From: Rugalucina vietnamica
Taxonomy: Eukaryota; Mollusca; Bivalvia; Lucinida; Lucinidae
Assembly (NCBI GenBank): GCA_964017185.1
Contig: OZ024875.1
Location: 64,723,043 to 64,787,042, forward strand
DNA: 64,000 bases
Reading direction: 5' to 3'
The translations under genes and the position numbers were made by a program. The notes beneath the pieces were generated by a model. It was not told the DNA's origin, did not search any database, and worked only from the letters and a program-made list of their open reading frames with translations. Below are positions 62,533 to 64,000 of this stretch, one piece after another. Position 1 is the stretch's first letter. Every line of letters starts with the position of its first letter.

Positions 62533-63190
62533 TTTTATTATAGTGACATGTGTTATCATATATATTATAATACAGGCAGTGAAAATAACGTGCTCAACAC
62601 CCGGCCGCATTAGACCTAGTTTGGACCCAACCGTGTTCCGATATGGAGACCTCTAATATATTTTCAAGTCCCTGACTACATTGGGCCTACATGTCACTTA
62701 GCTCATAAATATAATAGTGGGTCAGTAGTAGATTCAGTTCATCTTTCGGTCAATTTCGGTCAATTTCAAATATTCTATTTACAAGCAACTTCATCTGAAA
62801 CTTCAAGAATCGTCACCGTCGTAAAATCCGTCGTAAAATTGGCATATCGCTACGCGTCGTTCATGCGAAAATCTAATCTTTCTTCTGAACTAATGAAATA
62901 GTCCATTCTGTCGAAAATTTGGAATCAGAAATGGCAATGATTCTAATCATTTTTGTCACAGAAATAAATGGGAAAGCGATCTGTTCAATTAAATTCATAC
63001 GCGTTCTGTCAAAAATTGGTGACTCATATAAACTGATTGCCATATCATAGTTCATCACTCAAACAAAATGGAAAAAATGAAAGTGTTCTGATTTTCATTG
63101 ATTGCTCAGAAGCTACATATCTCCAAGAGCCGGAAGAAACACCACAAATATACTCGCTCCAAGTTATCCAAGCCGAGTCCTGGGAACATA

Positions 63191-63426
63191 TGAGCCGCCT
63201 CGTGGGAAAACCAACAATGTGGTTTCCGAACAGGTCCGACACAAACCGGCCTGTACAAGCACAGAAAAGCGCTAGAAGCTTGAAATTTCGGATTTAAGTA
63301 GAAGAGGAATTGTACTATCCGAGTAGCGAAAACAAAGGCGCTGATCAGCTTCGCAGTTACTGCGAAGCTGATCTGCTCCTTTGTTTTCGCAAATGCAGAT
63401 TGTTGTTTTTCCCATGGGGCGGCTCA
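63191..63426. mobile_element. GAGCCGCC MITE, copy 9 (full length)
   Basis: 236 bp with ends TGAGCCGCCTCGTGGGAAA / ...CATGGGGCGGCTCA and TA on both sides. Confidence 0.85.
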
Positions 63427-63639
63427 TATTGCACAGCATTGAGTAAAGTGGTATTAAAAGAAGACATTTATTTTGAAGACAGTTGAAAGAATGTATTAAA
63501 ACCCATTGCATTAGACAATGGTCATCTGTATAATAGAATATACATATAAATGGATAAATGGGTCTTCTTGCAACCGACAGAAAACTGGCTTATGCAATCA
63601 AAAGAACTCTTCATCGGACGTGAATACTGAACTTGTTTG

Positions 63640-63925
63640 TTTGAATTGATGCTTAACGTCCCAGTCAACAGCTAATGGTCATGTCGGGACGCTGCCTTCA
63701 TTTTATGGGACTTTTACCCAAAATTAGGACGTCAGGACATCCAAAAAGTGCTTCGAATATAACCACCCAACTAAACCAACAAGGCTTATATGTATGGATA
63801 GTTTGACATGAACCACTTTTCCTGGACAGGCTCAGACCGGAGCGGTTAACCAGTAATCAGATGGTCAGTCCGTAGCAAAGAAGCTTTGCCTGGAGGCACA
63901 AGCAGCCCATCTATTTGGCGGGGGC
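63640..63925. repeat. dispersed repeat, copy 2
   Basis: GATGCTTAACGTCCCAGTCAAC and GGCTCAGACCGGAGCGGTTA match 55.5-56.1 kb. Confidence 0.65.
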
Positions 63926-63964
63926 CCAAGTGAATACTGAGTGTCTTTCTCCATCACGAAAACG

Positions 63965-64000
63965 TGTCCGTGTAATGTTTACCCCCTTGAACCCCACTTT
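63965..64000. repeat. palindromic GGTATACCC-family repeat, cut by the window end
   Basis: GTGTCCGTGTAATGTTTACC followed by CTTGAACCCCACTTT matches the start of the copy at 21.46 kb. Confidence 0.5.

Overview
The window looks like nuclear DNA from an invertebrate animal, most likely a mollusc. It is AT-rich, full of nested transposons, and has no recognisable host housekeeping gene. The mollusc guess rests on a short palindromic element family with GAGCCGCC/GGCGGCTC ends present in nine copies, a repeat with TATGCCCCC ends, and the mix of CR1/L2-like LINE, Penelope-like, Gmr1-like and Maverick/Polinton elements. It is an inference, not a proof.

1-20.3 kb: one Maverick/Polinton, a virus-like self-synthesising DNA transposon. 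Its left terminus was not found and probably lies upstream. A left-hand block of three minus-strand genes (a triple CCHC zinc-knuckle protein and two unknowns) faces a plus-strand block. The plus block holds a two-exon protein-primed family B DNA polymerase, a packaging ATPase, two related basic proteins with a GG-hydrophobic segment, a conserved Polinton protein, a chromodomain integrase, a small membrane protein, a penton-like protein, a basic Gly-rich minor virion protein, the double-jelly-roll major capsid protein, a conserved unknown and the adenovirus-type protease. Together these can prime and copy DNA, integrate it, and build, fill and mature a capsid. A 3.8-kb CR1/L2-like LINE on the minus strand, with two PHD fingers and a 2A motif in its ORF, has inserted about 15 codons into the integrase gene.

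20.3-32 kb: hairpins and MITEs, a PIF/Harbinger element with a transposase remnant and dense GGACGTAG-type repeats, a Penelope-like reverse transcriptase fragment, a LINE 3' end, and one GC-rich proline-rich ORF at 28.9 kb with a downstream polyadenylation signal that may be a real gene.

32-58 kb: two similar copies (A, 32.1-34.7 kb; B, 38.6-54.5 kb) and a diverged third (C, 56.7-57.9 kb) of one non-coding unit. Comparing A with B gives empty and filled sites for several insertions: a 934-bp and a 3,584-bp element with TA duplications, a 722-bp MITE with a 5-bp duplication, and a complete LTR retrotransposon (45,872-53,555). The last has the order gag-protease-integrase-RT-RNase H, the arrangement of the Gmr1 group of Ty3/gypsy elements. 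Penelope-like 3' tails are scattered throughout, including two inside the LTR element. Two independent insertions of a 361-375-bp unit carry hammerhead ribozymes on the minus strand and look like animal retrozymes; these are the most unusual objects in the window. A miniature LTR element (TRIM) lies inside the 3.6-kb TA element.

58-64 kb: tandem Penelope-like 3' tails, MITEs and dispersed repeats, with no supported gene.
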